In this document: one piece after another, positions 43,580-53,609 of the stretch
Layout of the letters: each line of letters starts with the position of its first letter
Numbering within the stretch: the stretch's first letter is position 1
NCBI GenBank assembly: GCA_039808985.1
Contig: JBDHUC010000006.1
Location: forward strand, 1-64,000
DNA length: 64,000 nt
Direction of reading: 5' to 3'
Source of the DNA: SXRF01 sp039808985
Lineage (GTDB): Bacteria > Pseudomonadota > Alphaproteobacteria > Rickettsiales > SXRF01
Made by a program: the position numbers and the translations under genes
The notes under the pieces: model-generated
What the model was told of the DNA's origin: nothing
The model's input: the letters and a program-made list of their open reading frames with translations, nothing else
Databases searched by the model: none

Positions 43580-44533
43580 ATGAAAAATATTTTAATTGCT
43601 GGTGGCGCGGGGTTTATTGGCTCGCATTTATGCTCTACACTTATTGCGCGTGGCGACAATGTGGTTGCGCTTGATAATTTTTTTACAGGGAAACGTGAGA
43701 ATATAGAATCGCTTAAGGAAAGCGGCAGGTTTTCACTTATAGAGCATGATATAACCATACCATTTACTTTCGAAGCTGCAAACGGCGCTTACTTTGACGA
43801 AATATATAATCTTGCCTGTCCGGCTTCGCCAGCGCATTACCAGCCAGACCCGGTTCGCACCATGCTGGTTAATATATTGGGTATGAAAAACCTGCTCGAC
43901 CTTGCCAAATCCCATAATGCCAGGATACTGCAAACTTCAACCAGCGAAGTTTATGGCAATCCCCAGGTTCACCCGCAGCCGGAAAGCTATCTTGGTAATG
44001 TGAATACAATAGGGCCGCGCGCCTGTTATGACGAAGGCAAACGCGCTGCTGAAACTTTATGTTTCGATTACCACCGCCAATATAAAACCAATATTAAGAT
44101 TGTGCGCATATTCAATACTTACGGGCCGCAGATGCGCAAGGATGACGGTCGGGTGATTTCCAATTTCATCTGTCAGGCTCTAGCCGGAGAGCCTGTAACT
44201 ATATATGGTGATGGCTCGCAGACACGTTCATTTTGCTATATTGACGATATGGTGGCCGGGATTATAGCGATGATGGAAAGCCCATCAGAGGTTACAGGGC
44301 CTGTAAATCTTGGCAACCCTGACGAATTCACCATCGAGGAAATAGCTGAAAAAATACTGGAAAAAACCGGCAGCAAATCATCGCTTGCCTATAAACCACT
44401 GCCGCAGGATGACCCTATGCAAAGGCAGCCAGATATAAGCCTTGCCTGGAAATTATTAGGCTGGCAGCCAAAAATATCGCTGGATAGGGGGCTGGATAAG
44501 TCTATAGCTTATTTTACCAGGGCTTTACGTTAA
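43580..44533 (+). CDS. UDP-glucuronate decarboxylase (UXS-like)
   Basis: This 317-residue extended SDR enzyme converts UDP-glucuronate to UDP-xylose. It has the NAD-binding GGAGFIGSHL at residue 8, IYNLACPASPAHYQPDPVRT (UXS signature), TSTSEVYG and the catalytic ACYDEGKRAAE, whose YDEGKR is specific to UXS, then RIFNTYGPQM. It would feed surface polysaccharide synthesis. It stands alone downstream of the Tad genes, with 58 bases between. Confidence 0.88.
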   Translation: MKNILIAGGAGFIGSHLCSTLIARGDNVVALDNFFTGKRENIESLKESGRFSLIEHDITIPFTFEAANGAYFDEIYNLACPASPAHYQPDPVRTMLVNILGMKNLLDLAKSHNARILQTSTSEVYGNPQVHPQPESYLGNVNTIGPRACYDEGKRAAETLCFDYHRQYKTNIKIVRIFNTYGPQMRKDDGRVISNFICQALAGEPVTIYGDGSQTRSFCYIDDMVAGIIAMMESPSEVTGPVNLGNPDEFTIEEIAEKILEKTGSKSSLAYKPLPQDDPMQRQPDISLAWKLLGWQPKISLDRGLDKSIAYFTRALR

Positions 44534-44567
44534 TAAATTGTTAAAAACTTACTGTTAACATATTAGG

Positions 44568-45317
44568 ATGAAGATATTAGTCCCGGTAAAGCGAGTTGTG
44601 GATTATAACGTGCGTATCCGCGTCCGTGCCGATGGTTCTGGCGTTGAAACAGCGGGCGTTAAAATGTCGATGAACCCATTTGACGAAATCGCGGTTGAAG
44701 AAGCTGTAAGGCTGAAAGAAAAAGGCATAGCCAGCGAAGTGGTGGCAATTTCAATGGGAGTTGATGCCGCGCAGGAAGTTTTGCGCTCGGCTATTGCAAT
44801 GGGGGCCGATAGGGCAATCCTGGTTTCCAGCGATGACGAAATTCAGCCGCTGGGGGCGGCAAAAATCCTTGCTAAGCTGGTTGAGCAGGAAAAGCCGCAG
44901 CTAGTAATTATAGGCAAGCAGGCTATTGATGATGACGCCAACCAGACCGGGCAGATGCTTGCAGGGTTGCTGGGCTGGGGGCAGGGGACATTTGCCTCTA
45001 AAGTAATTATAGAAAATAATTCTGCGCTGGTAACGCGGGAAATTGATGGTGGGCTTATGACTGTGAAGCTTGCGCTTCCCGCAGTTATCAGCACCGACCT
45101 GCGCCTTAACGAGCCGCGCTATGCAACTCTTCCAAACATAATGAAAGCACGCTCAAAGCCGCTTGCTAAACTAGCGGTTGCAGAGCTTGGCGTGGATATT
45201 ACCCCGCGCATTAAACATCTGAAATATGAAGAGCCAAAGAAACGCACTGGCGGCGGAAAAGTTGCAAGCGTTGCGGAACTGGTCGATAAGCTTAAAAATG
45301 AGGCGAAGGTAATATGA
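44568..45317 (+). CDS. etfB: Electron transfer flavoprotein beta subunit
   Basis: This 249-residue protein has KILVPVKRVVDYNVRIRVR at the start, AMGADRAILV, and IIGKQAIDDDANQTGQMLAG, the nucleotide (AMP) binding signature of EtfB, then LRLNEPRYATLPNIMKA. With EtfA it carries electrons from acyl-CoA dehydrogenases to the ubiquinone pool. It overlaps etfA by four bases (ATGA). Confidence 0.95.
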   Translation: MKILVPVKRVVDYNVRIRVRADGSGVETAGVKMSMNPFDEIAVEEAVRLKEKGIASEVVAISMGVDAAQEVLRSAIAMGADRAILVSSDDEIQPLGAAKILAKLVEQEKPQLVIIGKQAIDDDANQTGQMLAGLLGWGQGTFASKVIIENNSALVTREIDGGLMTVKLALPAVISTDLRLNEPRYATLPNIMKARSKPLAKLAVAELGVDITPRIKHLKYEEPKKRTGGGKVASVAELVDKLKNEAKVI

Positions 45318-46246
45318 GCGTTCTTATTTTTGCCGAGCATAATAACCAGTCATTGCACCCATCCACCCGACACGCAGTAACAGCGGCGCTGGAGCTTGGT
45401 GGTGAAATACATATTCTGGTTGCTGGTTCCAATGCTTCTTCAGTAAGCAATGAGGCTGCAAAAATTGCTGGGGTTAAAAAAATACTATATTCCGATGCAC
45501 CGCATTATTCATACCCTCTGGCGGAAAATATGGCGCCGCTTTTAGCATCAGTTGCCAAAAACTATTCGCACATAATTGCAACCGCTACCACAACGGGTAA
45601 GGATATTATGCCGCGCCTTGCCGCCTTGCTTGACATGTCGCAGGTGTCAGAAATCATAAAAATAATTTCACCAGATACATTCGTTCGCCCAATTTATGCA
45701 GGCAATGCGCTTGAAACGGTGCAAAGCGATGATGAGATAAAAATAATAACCCTGCGCCAGACCGCTTTTGCCCCTGCGCCAGATGGCAGCAATGCTGTTG
45801 TTGAAAGTCTTGCGGCTTTCCCTGCCGGTGAGCTTTCAAGTTTTGTGGAACTTAAGGAAAATAAGTCCGAACGGCCAGAGCTTACCTCAGCGCGTATCGT
45901 AGTTTCCGGTGGCCGTGGTTTTGGCTCTGCTGAGAATTTCAAAAAGCTGGAAAAGCTTGCATCTATTCTGGGGGCCGGGATCGGGGCTTCGCGCGCGGCG
46001 GTGGATGCGGGTTACGTGCCTAACGACTACCAGGTTGGGCAGACTGGTAAAGTGGTAGCGCCCGACCTTTATATAGCTATTGGAATATCTGGCGCAATAC
46101 AGCATCTTGCTGGCATGAAAGACAGTAAGGTTATCGTTGCCATCAATAAAGATGAAAATGCTCCGATTTTTGAAATAGCTGATTATGGGCTGGTTGCCCA
46201 GTGGCAGGATGCCTTGCCGGAGCTTGAAAAGCTGCTATCCAGCTAA
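45314..46246 (+). CDS. etfA: Electron transfer flavoprotein alpha subunit
   Basis: This 310-residue protein has the C-terminal FAD domain with VVSGGRGFGSAENF, GASRAAVDAGYVPNDYQVGQ, TGKVVAPDLYIAIGISGAIQ and KVIVAINKDENAPIFEIADY. The N-terminal half binds EtfB. It is translationally coupled to etfB and forms the usual etfBA operon. Acyl-CoA dehydrogenase and ETF dehydrogenase genes are not in the window. Confidence 0.95.
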   Translation: MSVLIFAEHNNQSLHPSTRHAVTAALELGGEIHILVAGSNASSVSNEAAKIAGVKKILYSDAPHYSYPLAENMAPLLASVAKNYSHIIATATTTGKDIMPRLAALLDMSQVSEIIKIISPDTFVRPIYAGNALETVQSDDEIKIITLRQTAFAPAPDGSNAVVESLAAFPAGELSSFVELKENKSERPELTSARIVVSGGRGFGSAENFKKLEKLASILGAGIGASRAAVDAGYVPNDYQVGQTGKVVAPDLYIAIGISGAIQHLAGMKDSKVIVAINKDENAPIFEIADYGLVAQWQDALPELEKLLSS

Positions 46247-46339
46247 ATATCTGCCTTAAATAGCAGAAAAAGCTGGTAATGCTCCTATCCCGAAAAGATT
46301 TTTTCTTTATTTTCATGCTGTTAAAAGCTACACTGCTCT

Positions 46340-46397
46340 AGGTTCTGCCTACATTCAAAAAAGATAGCAAGTTAGGGTTTGAATGCCGATAGAATCT
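46340..46397. repeat. Dispersed palindromic repeat, internally deleted copy (58 bp)
   Basis: It begins AGGTTCTGCCTACATTCAAA, identical to the left end of the 11839 repeat, skips about 85 internal bases, then has GCAAGTTAGGGTTTGAATG as in the right part and ends with a diverged terminus, CCGATAGAATCT. It lies between etfA and nadE. Confidence 0.85.
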
Positions 46398-46424
46398 AAG
46401 CGAGGGAATTTTTAATAGGATGAT

Positions 46425-48023
46425 ATGGATGACTTTCCACAAATAGCGATTGCCCAGGTAAATTTTACGGTTGGCGATATAGCAGGAAACTGCGCCAAAA
46501 TAATTGACGCCTGGGAAAATGCCAGTAGAAGCGGAGCAGGACTTGTTGTATTCCCTGAATTATGCATAACTGGCTATTCCCCTCAGGATCTGGTCCTGAT
46601 GCCGGATTTTCGCAAAAAGGCAATGCATGCAGCGCAGGATATTGTAAGCAAAACTGCTTCTGGCGCAGCGATAATCCTTGGGTGCGTCTGGGAAGCGGAA
46701 AATAAAATCTATAATGCTGCCATCCTGATAGACGGCGGGAAAATACTGCATATTCAGCATAAAACCATACTTCCCAATTATGGTGTGTTTGATGAAAAAC
46801 GCCTGTTTACACCTGGTGAAGGAACGCAGCCTGTAGTCTGGCGCGGTCATAAGATAGCTATTTTAGTATGCGAGGATTTGTGGGATGAAGCCCATGTAAG
46901 AAAGCTTAAAAATCAGGGGATAGAAGCTGTTTTTGTAATTAATGCATCACCGTTTGAAGTTGGGAAGTATGGCCGCAGGCTACAGCTTGCAAAGAATACT
47001 GCGTATGAAATAAAAGCGCCATTATATTATGTAAATCTTGTCGGTGGCCAGGATGAGACAGTATTTGATGGCGGCTCATTTGTTGCGGGTAAAGATGGAG
47101 AGATAATCTCTGAATTTCCGCGCTTTGCCGGGCTTGTAGCCCTTACGGCAAAGGCTCAGGCAAAGGAATCCGCAAATGATAACGAGATATGGGGCGCCAT
47201 GCGACTTGGGCTTGCCGATTATGTTTCTAAAAATGGCTTTCCCAGGGTTTTGCTTGGGTTGTCTGGCGGCATTGATTCGGCACTTACGGCGGCCCTGGCT
47301 GTTGATGCTCTGGGCGCGGATAATGTCATGGGCGTGCTTATGCCATCGCCATACAGTTCAAAAGGCAGCATAGATGATGCAAAGGAAAGCGCAAAACTTC
47401 TTGGCATTCAAACGAAAACTATTCCAATAAATTCAGGCATGGAAGCATTCGAGAAATTGCTTACTTCTGAATTTGGGAAAACAGGATGGATGGAAAATGC
47501 GGAAATAGGCGGTAATCTTCAGGCCCGGCTGCGAGCTATCATACTTATGGGGCTTTCCAATAATTATGGCAGCCTGCTTTTATCAACCGGCAATAAATCT
47601 GAAATCGCGGTTGGATATTCAACACTTTATGGCGATTCCTGCGGCGCTTATAATGTGCTTAAGGATATTTATAAAACACAGGTGTATGAGCTTGCTAACT
47701 GGCGCAACTCCAGGTCACCTGCTATTCCTGTAAATAGTATCAGCAAAGCGCCATCGGCAGAACTGAAGCCCAACCAGCGGGATGATGACAATCTTCCCCC
47801 TTATGATATTCTTGATGATATACTCAAAAAACATATAGAAGGAAGAATGGGCGGAGAGGAAATTGTTGTGTCGGGGCATGATAAGGCGGTAGTGGCAAAA
47901 GTCCTGCGCCTTGTACGCCTGTCGGAATATAAGCGTAGCCAATCCTGTCCTGGTGTTAAAATTTCTTCTATGCTTTTTGGAAAAGACCGTCGCTATCCTA
48001 TTACCAATGGGTTTTTAACATGA
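46425..48023 (+). CDS. nadE: Glutamine-dependent NAD+ synthetase
   Basis: This 532-residue enzyme catalyses the last step of NAD synthesis. The N-terminal glutaminase of the nitrilase fold has catalytic Glu45 (VVFPELCITGYSP), Lys113 (HKTILPNYGVFDEKR) and Cys149 (AILVCEDLWDE). The C-terminal synthetase (about 265-532) has LLGLSGGIDSALTAAL, the ATP-pyrophosphatase loop, and LLSTGNKSEIAVGYSTLYGD. It is distinct from the salvage operon at 30372-35322. Its stop overlaps the next start (ATGA). Confidence 0.95.
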   Translation: MDDFPQIAIAQVNFTVGDIAGNCAKIIDAWENASRSGAGLVVFPELCITGYSPQDLVLMPDFRKKAMHAAQDIVSKTASGAAIILGCVWEAENKIYNAAILIDGGKILHIQHKTILPNYGVFDEKRLFTPGEGTQPVVWRGHKIAILVCEDLWDEAHVRKLKNQGIEAVFVINASPFEVGKYGRRLQLAKNTAYEIKAPLYYVNLVGGQDETVFDGGSFVAGKDGEIISEFPRFAGLVALTAKAQAKESANDNEIWGAMRLGLADYVSKNGFPRVLLGLSGGIDSALTAALAVDALGADNVMGVLMPSPYSSKGSIDDAKESAKLLGIQTKTIPINSGMEAFEKLLTSEFGKTGWMENAEIGGNLQARLRAIILMGLSNNYGSLLLSTGNKSEIAVGYSTLYGDSCGAYNVLKDIYKTQVYELANWRNSRSPAIPVNSISKAPSAELKPNQRDDDNLPPYDILDDILKKHIEGRMGGEEIVVSGHDKAVVAKVLRLVRLSEYKRSQSCPGVKISSMLFGKDRRYPITNGFLT

Positions 48024-49495
48024 ATATGAAAATACAGAAATATTTGCCAACACCCATGATACTTCTGGCATTTTTGCTGAGTTTTACGACTATCTATGCT
48101 GTTGGTTCTCCTATTTTACAGGATAATGATATTGGTTGGCACATTGCCGCTGGTGATCTTATTCGCGCTCAGGGGTCGCTTCCTGAATATAACACCTGGT
48201 CTTTCACTAGTGGCGACCAGGTATGGTATAATCTTTCATGGCTTTGGGATATAGTATTAAGCTTTGTTGATAGTAAAGCCGGTGTTGAAGGTCTATTCAT
48301 ATTCGCTATTTTCTGTCCGGCATTATTGGTTGCATTGCTTCTTTCAAGCCTGCGTAAACGTTATGTGCTTGGCAATAACGCGCTTATATTTATGGGCATG
48401 ATTACAACTTATTGCATGTTGGAATTTGCTAATTCCCGCCCACAGATAGTGGGTATGTTTTTCGCGCTTGCCTTCCACCATATACTGCATATGAACCGGC
48501 CAGCTACCGCTAGCAAAAACAGCGCGAAGCTATTATTTATACTTCCTTTGCTGACTGTATTATGGGTTAATATCCATGGAAGTTTTTTTGTGTCATTTAT
48601 AATTTTAGGCGCATTTGGCCTGGAATCTATTTATTACAGGCAGCATAAATGGCTTGCCAGATTGCTTATGGTAAGTTCTGCATGTGTTTTATCATTACTT
48701 ATAAATCCATATGGCATACATGTAATAGATGCGGTGTTACGCACTACCAACAGCGTAATAGCCAAATATATAATGGAATGGCAGCCATTCGTATTTGGCA
48801 ATATACTTGGCGCTTCAATATGGATAATGTCATTTATCTGCCTGAGCAACTTAAAAGGCAGCAAAGCGACAATTGCCGATAAGATACTTGCTATAATGTG
48901 GCTTGTCGCGACATTTTTTTCCGTAAGGAATTTAGAATTTCTGGTTATATTGGGCGCTCCGTACCTGGCAAGCAACCTTCCTGCTGATAATGAAAAAGAC
49001 AGCAATACAAGGAAGCTCGCCGTATGGATAAACAACATAAAGTTTTCACCCGCTATTATAGCTGTGATTATGTTGGTTATTCCGGTTTTCTACATATTCC
49101 TGCCCTTTTTAGGGCCAGAGCATTATAAATATAAGGCCGATGAATCTCCGGTTCCGGCTATTGAGTTTGTCATGCAGAATTATCCTGGCAAACACCTGTT
49201 AAATGATTATGACCTTGGCGGTAAGATTATATATGAAAGCAAGGGCAGGCTGCCGGTATTTGTAGATGGCAGGGCTGGTACTGCCTATAGTGAAAAAACA
49301 CTTACGGATTTCCTTAGCTTTTTTGATCTGAATAATGACTGGCAGAAAACTATAGAGTCATACGATATAGATTTGATTATGGTTACCAATTATTCGGGTT
49401 TTTCTAAGGCCTACGAGCGTGGTTCTTACCATGATTCCTGGCAGCAGGTATTCCATGACAAGGTGATAAGTATATATGCAAAAAAAGATAGGTAA
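48020..49495 (+). CDS. Polytopic membrane protein, GT-C-like (copy 1)
   Basis: This 491-residue protein has about ten membrane segments and a C-terminal extracytoplasmic domain (about 375-491). The first loop has QDNDIGWHIAAGDLIRAQGS, an acidic motif placed where GT-C glycosyltransferases keep catalytic aspartates, and WYNLSWLWDI. The end domain has LLNDYDLGGKIIYESKGRLP then VFVDGRAG. I infer a lipid-linked sugar transferase-like fold, not a proven activity. It is followed after 21 bases by a close paralogue, and it overlaps nadE by four bases. Confidence 0.72.
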   Translation: MNMKIQKYLPTPMILLAFLLSFTTIYAVGSPILQDNDIGWHIAAGDLIRAQGSLPEYNTWSFTSGDQVWYNLSWLWDIVLSFVDSKAGVEGLFIFAIFCPALLVALLLSSLRKRYVLGNNALIFMGMITTYCMLEFANSRPQIVGMFFALAFHHILHMNRPATASKNSAKLLFILPLLTVLWVNIHGSFFVSFIILGAFGLESIYYRQHKWLARLLMVSSACVLSLLINPYGIHVIDAVLRTTNSVIAKYIMEWQPFVFGNILGASIWIMSFICLSNLKGSKATIADKILAIMWLVATFFSVRNLEFLVILGAPYLASNLPADNEKDSNTRKLAVWINNIKFSPAIIAVIMLVIPVFYIFLPFLGPEHYKYKADESPVPAIEFVMQNYPGKHLLNDYDLGGKIIYESKGRLPVFVDGRAGTAYSEKTLTDFLSFFDLNNDWQKTIESYDIDLIMVTNYSGFSKAYERGSYHDSWQQVFHDKVISIYAKKDR

Positions 49496-49516
49496 GTGGC
49501 GTTATTGTAATTAAAT

Positions 49517-50974
49517 ATGGAAAAAATCACAAAATATTTGCCAACTCCTCTTATATTATTGGCATTCCTGATAAGCTTCATTGTTATTTATGCAGTTGGC
49601 TCGCCTATATTGCAGGATAACGATATGGGCTGGCATATAGCTGCCGGTGATTTGATACGCTCCCTTGGTTATCTGCCCCATCACGATATATGGTCATTTT
49701 CTGGCAGCGAGCAGGAGTGGTATAATCATTCATGGTTATGGGATATAATATTAAGCTTCGTCCATGAGAAAATCGGATTGGAGGGGCTGTTTATTTTTAC
49801 TGTGGCATGTCCTTCATTGCTGGTAGCTTTCTTGTTGCAAAGCCTGTGCCTGCGTCGAGAAACAGGGGTTAACGCCCTTATTTTTATTGGCATGATAACC
49901 ACATACTGCATGCTTGAATTTGCAACCGGAAGGCCGCAACTGGCAGGGCTTTTCTTTGCGCTTGCTTTCAACCATATACTAAGTGGAACGAGGAATGGCA
50001 ATAATAGCCGGAGCCTTTATTCCCTTCCACTTATAATGTTATTATGGGTAAATATCCACGCCAGTTTTATAGCCGGATTTATTATAATCGGGGCTTATGG
50101 GCTGGAAGCGATTTATATTAAAAACAAATTATGGTTCTGGAGATTATTTGCAACAGGCCTGGTATGCCTGCTTACTGTTTTTGTAAACCCTTACGGTATA
50201 AACCTGATAACTTTTATAATAAGCGTAAAAAACAGTGTTATTACGAAATATATCAATGAGTGGAGCCCGTTTGTATTTGGAAGTGTTATAGGGGCTTCAT
50301 TATGGTTTGGGGTGTTTATAATATTCAGTAATCTGCGTGGTAAAAATTCTTTTATAGCGGATAAGATACTTGTGGTTTTCTGGCTATTTGCCATGATGTT
50401 TTCAGTGCGCAATATTGGCATTCTTTCTATACTGGGTGCGCCATACCTTGTTGCTAACCTGCCTCCTGATAACAAGGATAATGGAAATACACGCAAGCTT
50501 GCAATCTGGATTAACAACAAGCAGTTTTCACCTGAAATAATGGCTGCGATACCAGTAATTATGGCAATTTGCTATTTTATATTGCCAGTTCTAGGTTCAG
50601 GACATTATGTGGAAAAGAATGAAAAAGCCGTCTTGCCTGCTATAAACTATGTTTTGAAAAATTATCCTACAAAGCGCATATTCAATGATTATGACGTTGG
50701 CGGAAGGATGATTTATGAAAGCAAAGGCCAGCTTCCGGTTTTTATTGATGGGCGGGCGGGTAGCGTTTACACAGAGAAGATTCTCCATGATTTCATAACG
50801 GTTTATTCCCTTGAAGAAGGCTGGCAGAAAATACTGGATTCCTATAAAATTGATGTAATCCTGTTAAAGAATGATCGGCCATTTCCTGTGAACTATGCCA
50901 ATGGATACTACCATGATAAATGGGATGAGGTATTCCACGATGATGTAGCAAGTATATACGTCAGGAAAAATTGA
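49517..50974 (+). CDS. Polytopic membrane protein, GT-C-like (copy 2)
   Basis: This 485-residue tandem paralogue of the upstream gene has the same motifs: QDNDMGWHIAAGDLIRSLGY, WYNHSWLWDI, FNDYDVGGRMIYESKGQLPV and FIDGRAGS. Membrane layout is the same. Divergence is spread along the length, suggesting an older duplication than the Tad pair. Its end overlaps the end of the convergent astE-like gene by 14 bases. Confidence 0.72.
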   Translation: MEKITKYLPTPLILLAFLISFIVIYAVGSPILQDNDMGWHIAAGDLIRSLGYLPHHDIWSFSGSEQEWYNHSWLWDIILSFVHEKIGLEGLFIFTVACPSLLVAFLLQSLCLRRETGVNALIFIGMITTYCMLEFATGRPQLAGLFFALAFNHILSGTRNGNNSRSLYSLPLIMLLWVNIHASFIAGFIIIGAYGLEAIYIKNKLWFWRLFATGLVCLLTVFVNPYGINLITFIISVKNSVITKYINEWSPFVFGSVIGASLWFGVFIIFSNLRGKNSFIADKILVVFWLFAMMFSVRNIGILSILGAPYLVANLPPDNKDNGNTRKLAIWINNKQFSPEIMAAIPVIMAICYFILPVLGSGHYVEKNEKAVLPAINYVLKNYPTKRIFNDYDVGGRMIYESKGQLPVFIDGRAGSVYTEKILHDFITVYSLEEGWQKILDSYKIDVILLKNDRPFPVNYANGYYHDKWDEVFHDDVASIYVRKN

Positions 50975-52139
50975 TCTTCATATCCGAAACAATGCACGGA
51001 TAGCAGAACTTTACTTCATTTGATTTTTCTGCAGCCAAAGGCCATGGCCCTACAGCCGGATCTTTATCGTAAAGTATTCCTGATTTGCTGAAGAATATTC
51101 CAGAAAAATCGAAAGCTGCGCGAAAAATCGCACCTGATGGCTTTGCAACTGCCACAATTTGCCCGGCTTTTATCGCTTCCATTTCGTCATATTGGTATTC
51201 TTCAATTATTCCATCCTTTTCCCTGGCCATAAATATGTGGTCGCCAGCAAGCAATTCTCCTTCGTGCAGAAGATCGGCATAAGTTATACGAGGTTGCACA
51301 CTGTAACGCGTAAACATGCCATTGTCATTTTCATCAAAAGGATGAACGTCGGTAATACCCTGGTTAAATAAGGTCGCAAGCGCAAAAGCGGCGGCAACAT
51401 AAGGGGATTTCGGGTCTTCATGCCTTCCGGCTTCAATTCCTGTCTGGCAGGTTATATTAGCCAGAGGGTGCAGAATTGTTTTTAATGTCTGCACTGTCAC
51501 GGTTTTAGAGGCATTAGCGGAAATGGCTTCAGCCAGTTCAGTAAGTATTGCCCTGATTGGGCTATGTTTCAGGTCATTGTCGTTTTTATGGTCGGTGATG
51601 CAGGTCATATTGCCGCGTGCCGAGTGTATGTCCAGTATTCCAGAAATATTCTGGCCAACTATATATAACTCCCGCGACCTTTTTATATGTTCTGAATTAT
51701 CATTGCGCGTCATAAAATCCACAGCTATGCGGTTTCCATCTGGAAGCAGCTCCCCGTTTTCTGCAAGACCGCAGCGGAAGGCATCGCGGGTTTCCTGTCG
51801 CGCCTGCGGGTTTTTTTCAAGTTCTTCAAAATATTGCCTTGCTGCCAGAGGGTTTCCTATAATGGCTATAACGTCTTTCTTAAGCATGCCGGCCTGTGAA
51901 AGAGCTATAGCCATGGCTATTCCGGCAAGCCCGGCCGGTTCATTGCCATGTAGCTGGGCAAGAATTGCAAATGGCTTGTCATTGTCGTTTCGGCTGCCTT
52001 TTAAGAATATAGCTGCTGGAATGTTTTTTCCGGCAATTGTAATATTGCTTTTTTGTACGTAGTCATGAATAATTTTAAGGTCGGCCAGGGCCAGCGTTTT
52101 GGAAAAAAACTTATCGCGAAAAATATCTGTGTTCGACAT
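50961..52139 (-). CDS. Succinylglutamate desuccinylase/aspartoacylase-like zinc carboxypeptidase
   Basis: About 392 residues from ATG 52139 (MSNTDIFRDKFFSKTLAL), which matches the AstE start. Zinc ligands are in ILAQLHGNEPAGLAG (His and Glu) and GILDIHSARG (His). The C-terminal region (about 290-390) is a beta-rich domain seen in AstE/aspartoacylase relatives. It is longer than E. coli AstE (about 320). The frame is open up to 52253, but that would run into astB. Divergence from astB suggests a role in arginine succinylation breakdown. Confidence 0.75.
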   Translation of the reverse strand: MSNTDIFRDKFFSKTLALADLKIIHDYVQKSNITIAGKNIPAAIFLKGSRNDNDKPFAILAQLHGNEPAGLAGIAMAIALSQAGMLKKDVIAIIGNPLAARQYFEELEKNPQARQETRDAFRCGLAENGELLPDGNRIAVDFMTRNDNSEHIKRSRELYIVGQNISGILDIHSARGNMTCITDHKNDNDLKHSPIRAILTELAEAISANASKTVTVQTLKTILHPLANITCQTGIEAGRHEDPKSPYVAAAFALATLFNQGITDVHPFDENDNGMFTRYSVQPRITYADLLHEGELLAGDHIFMAREKDGIIEEYQYDEMEAIKAGQIVAVAKPSGAIFRAAFDFSGIFFSKSGILYDKDPAVGPWPLAAEKSNEVKFCYPCIVSDMKINFS

Positions 52140-52184
52140 TTGCGCAAAATCATAGTTATATACAGCTTTTAGAGGCATTTTATA

Positions 52185-53477
52185 GTGAACCTTGCAAAAA
52201 ATATTGGCGCCCAGGAAGTTATCTTTATCGGCTTGCCGGGAAATACCCATCATTATGGCGGCCTTTCAGGCGATAATGTTGCTTCCAGCTTAAATCGCGG
52301 CAGCGAGTCTAGCCCAAGGCAGGCGGCTTTGCAAGCTATTGCGCTTGCGCGTTATTTAATCTCTCTGGGTATTGCCACTGCTATTTTGCCGCCGCAACTT
52401 CGTCCTGATCTGGATGCCTTACATAAAGCTGGTTATGATATTGAAAATGCGCCGCTTAATATATTGGAACAGGTTTCCTCATCCTCATTCATGTGGGCCG
52501 CCAACGCCGCAACCGTTACGCCTGGTTGGGACAGCAGCGATAACAAACTGCATTTGACTATTGCCAACCTGCATACCAATCCGCATAGGCGGATAGAAGC
52601 GCACAATACCTATAACATAATGAGGCAGATATTTGCCCATGTGCCGAATGCGGAGGTTCATGAGCCATTAGATGCGGATAAAGGCTTCCTGGATGAGGGT
52701 GCTGCCAACCATATGTTGCTTGCGCCAGGCCATATGGAAAAAGGCCTGCATGTGTTTGTTTACGGCAAAAGGCAGAATCTTGAAGCTTCGCAGGCAATTG
52801 CAGCTAACCATAAAATTCCCAATGGGCAGGTTTTATTTTTAGAGCAGGATCCGGAAGTTATAAAAAAAGGCGTATTCCATAATGACGTAATAGCAGTAAG
52901 CAATGAAAACCTGCTGCTTGTACATGAGCGTGCGTATATAAATGGGAGAGATGACATTGCCAGGATAGAAGCTGCTTATCACGCACTCCATCCAGGCGAT
53001 AAGCTACAGGTAATTATTATAAGTGATGATGATTTAAGCGTGGAAGAAGCGGTTTATAGCTATTTTTTCAATAGCCAGATATTGACCAAACCTGGTGGGA
53101 AAATGGCGGTAATAGCTCCGGTGGAACTTAAAAATCTGTTTGGCGGCAAAGCGGCGGCTCTTATGGAGAAAGTCGGAGCGCATTATAATAATAAAATTGA
53201 TGAAATAACTTATCTTGATTTAAAGCAGAGTATGCGTAATGGCGGTGGCCCTGCCTGCCTCCGTCTGCGAATCCCGCTTGCGCAGGATTCAATATCTGAA
53301 CTTAAAGCAAGCGTCAGGGTGATTGCTGATGAAGAAATGCTCCGGGAATTGGAGAAAATGGTTGAAAAATACTACCCGGATAAATTAATTCCTCAAGGCT
53401 TGCGAAGCGCCGAAATTTATAATAACTGCAGGGAGTTTTTAGAAGGTCTTTCCGGGCTTGTGCGTATAAAAATATAA
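52185..53477 (+). CDS. astB: N-succinylarginine dihydrolase
   Basis: This 430-residue enzyme of the arginine succinyltransferase pathway has GLPGNTHHYGGLSGDNVASS at the start, catalytic segments NLHTNPHRRIEAHNT and VFHNDVIAVSNENLLL, and the nucleophile Cys in NGGGPACLRLRIPL. GTG 52185 is the start. Partner genes astC, astA and astD are not in the window; only the AstE-like gene is adjacent, divergently. Confidence 0.93.
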   Translation: MNLAKNIGAQEVIFIGLPGNTHHYGGLSGDNVASSLNRGSESSPRQAALQAIALARYLISLGIATAILPPQLRPDLDALHKAGYDIENAPLNILEQVSSSSFMWAANAATVTPGWDSSDNKLHLTIANLHTNPHRRIEAHNTYNIMRQIFAHVPNAEVHEPLDADKGFLDEGAANHMLLAPGHMEKGLHVFVYGKRQNLEASQAIAANHKIPNGQVLFLEQDPEVIKKGVFHNDVIAVSNENLLLVHERAYINGRDDIARIEAAYHALHPGDKLQVIIISDDDLSVEEAVYSYFFNSQILTKPGGKMAVIAPVELKNLFGGKAAALMEKVGAHYNNKIDEITYLDLKQSMRNGGGPACLRLRIPLAQDSISELKASVRVIADEEMLRELEKMVEKYYPDKLIPQGLRSAEIYNNCREFLEGLSGLVRIKI

Positions 53478-53609
53478 TTATTATTTAAAATCAAAGCGTT
53501 GGGTTGGGGGGTAAAATTTCCTTGTCATAAAACTTTAACTTTATTCTAAAATTTAAAATTATATATAGTTAGTGTACTATTTTAATAGGTTATTCGAAAG
53601 TTTATAATA

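Noticed and set aside
51523..52062. 179-codon plus-strand frame opposite the astE-like gene
   Set aside because: It mirrors the metallopeptidase gene; Ser/Cys-rich composition typical of antisense frames.
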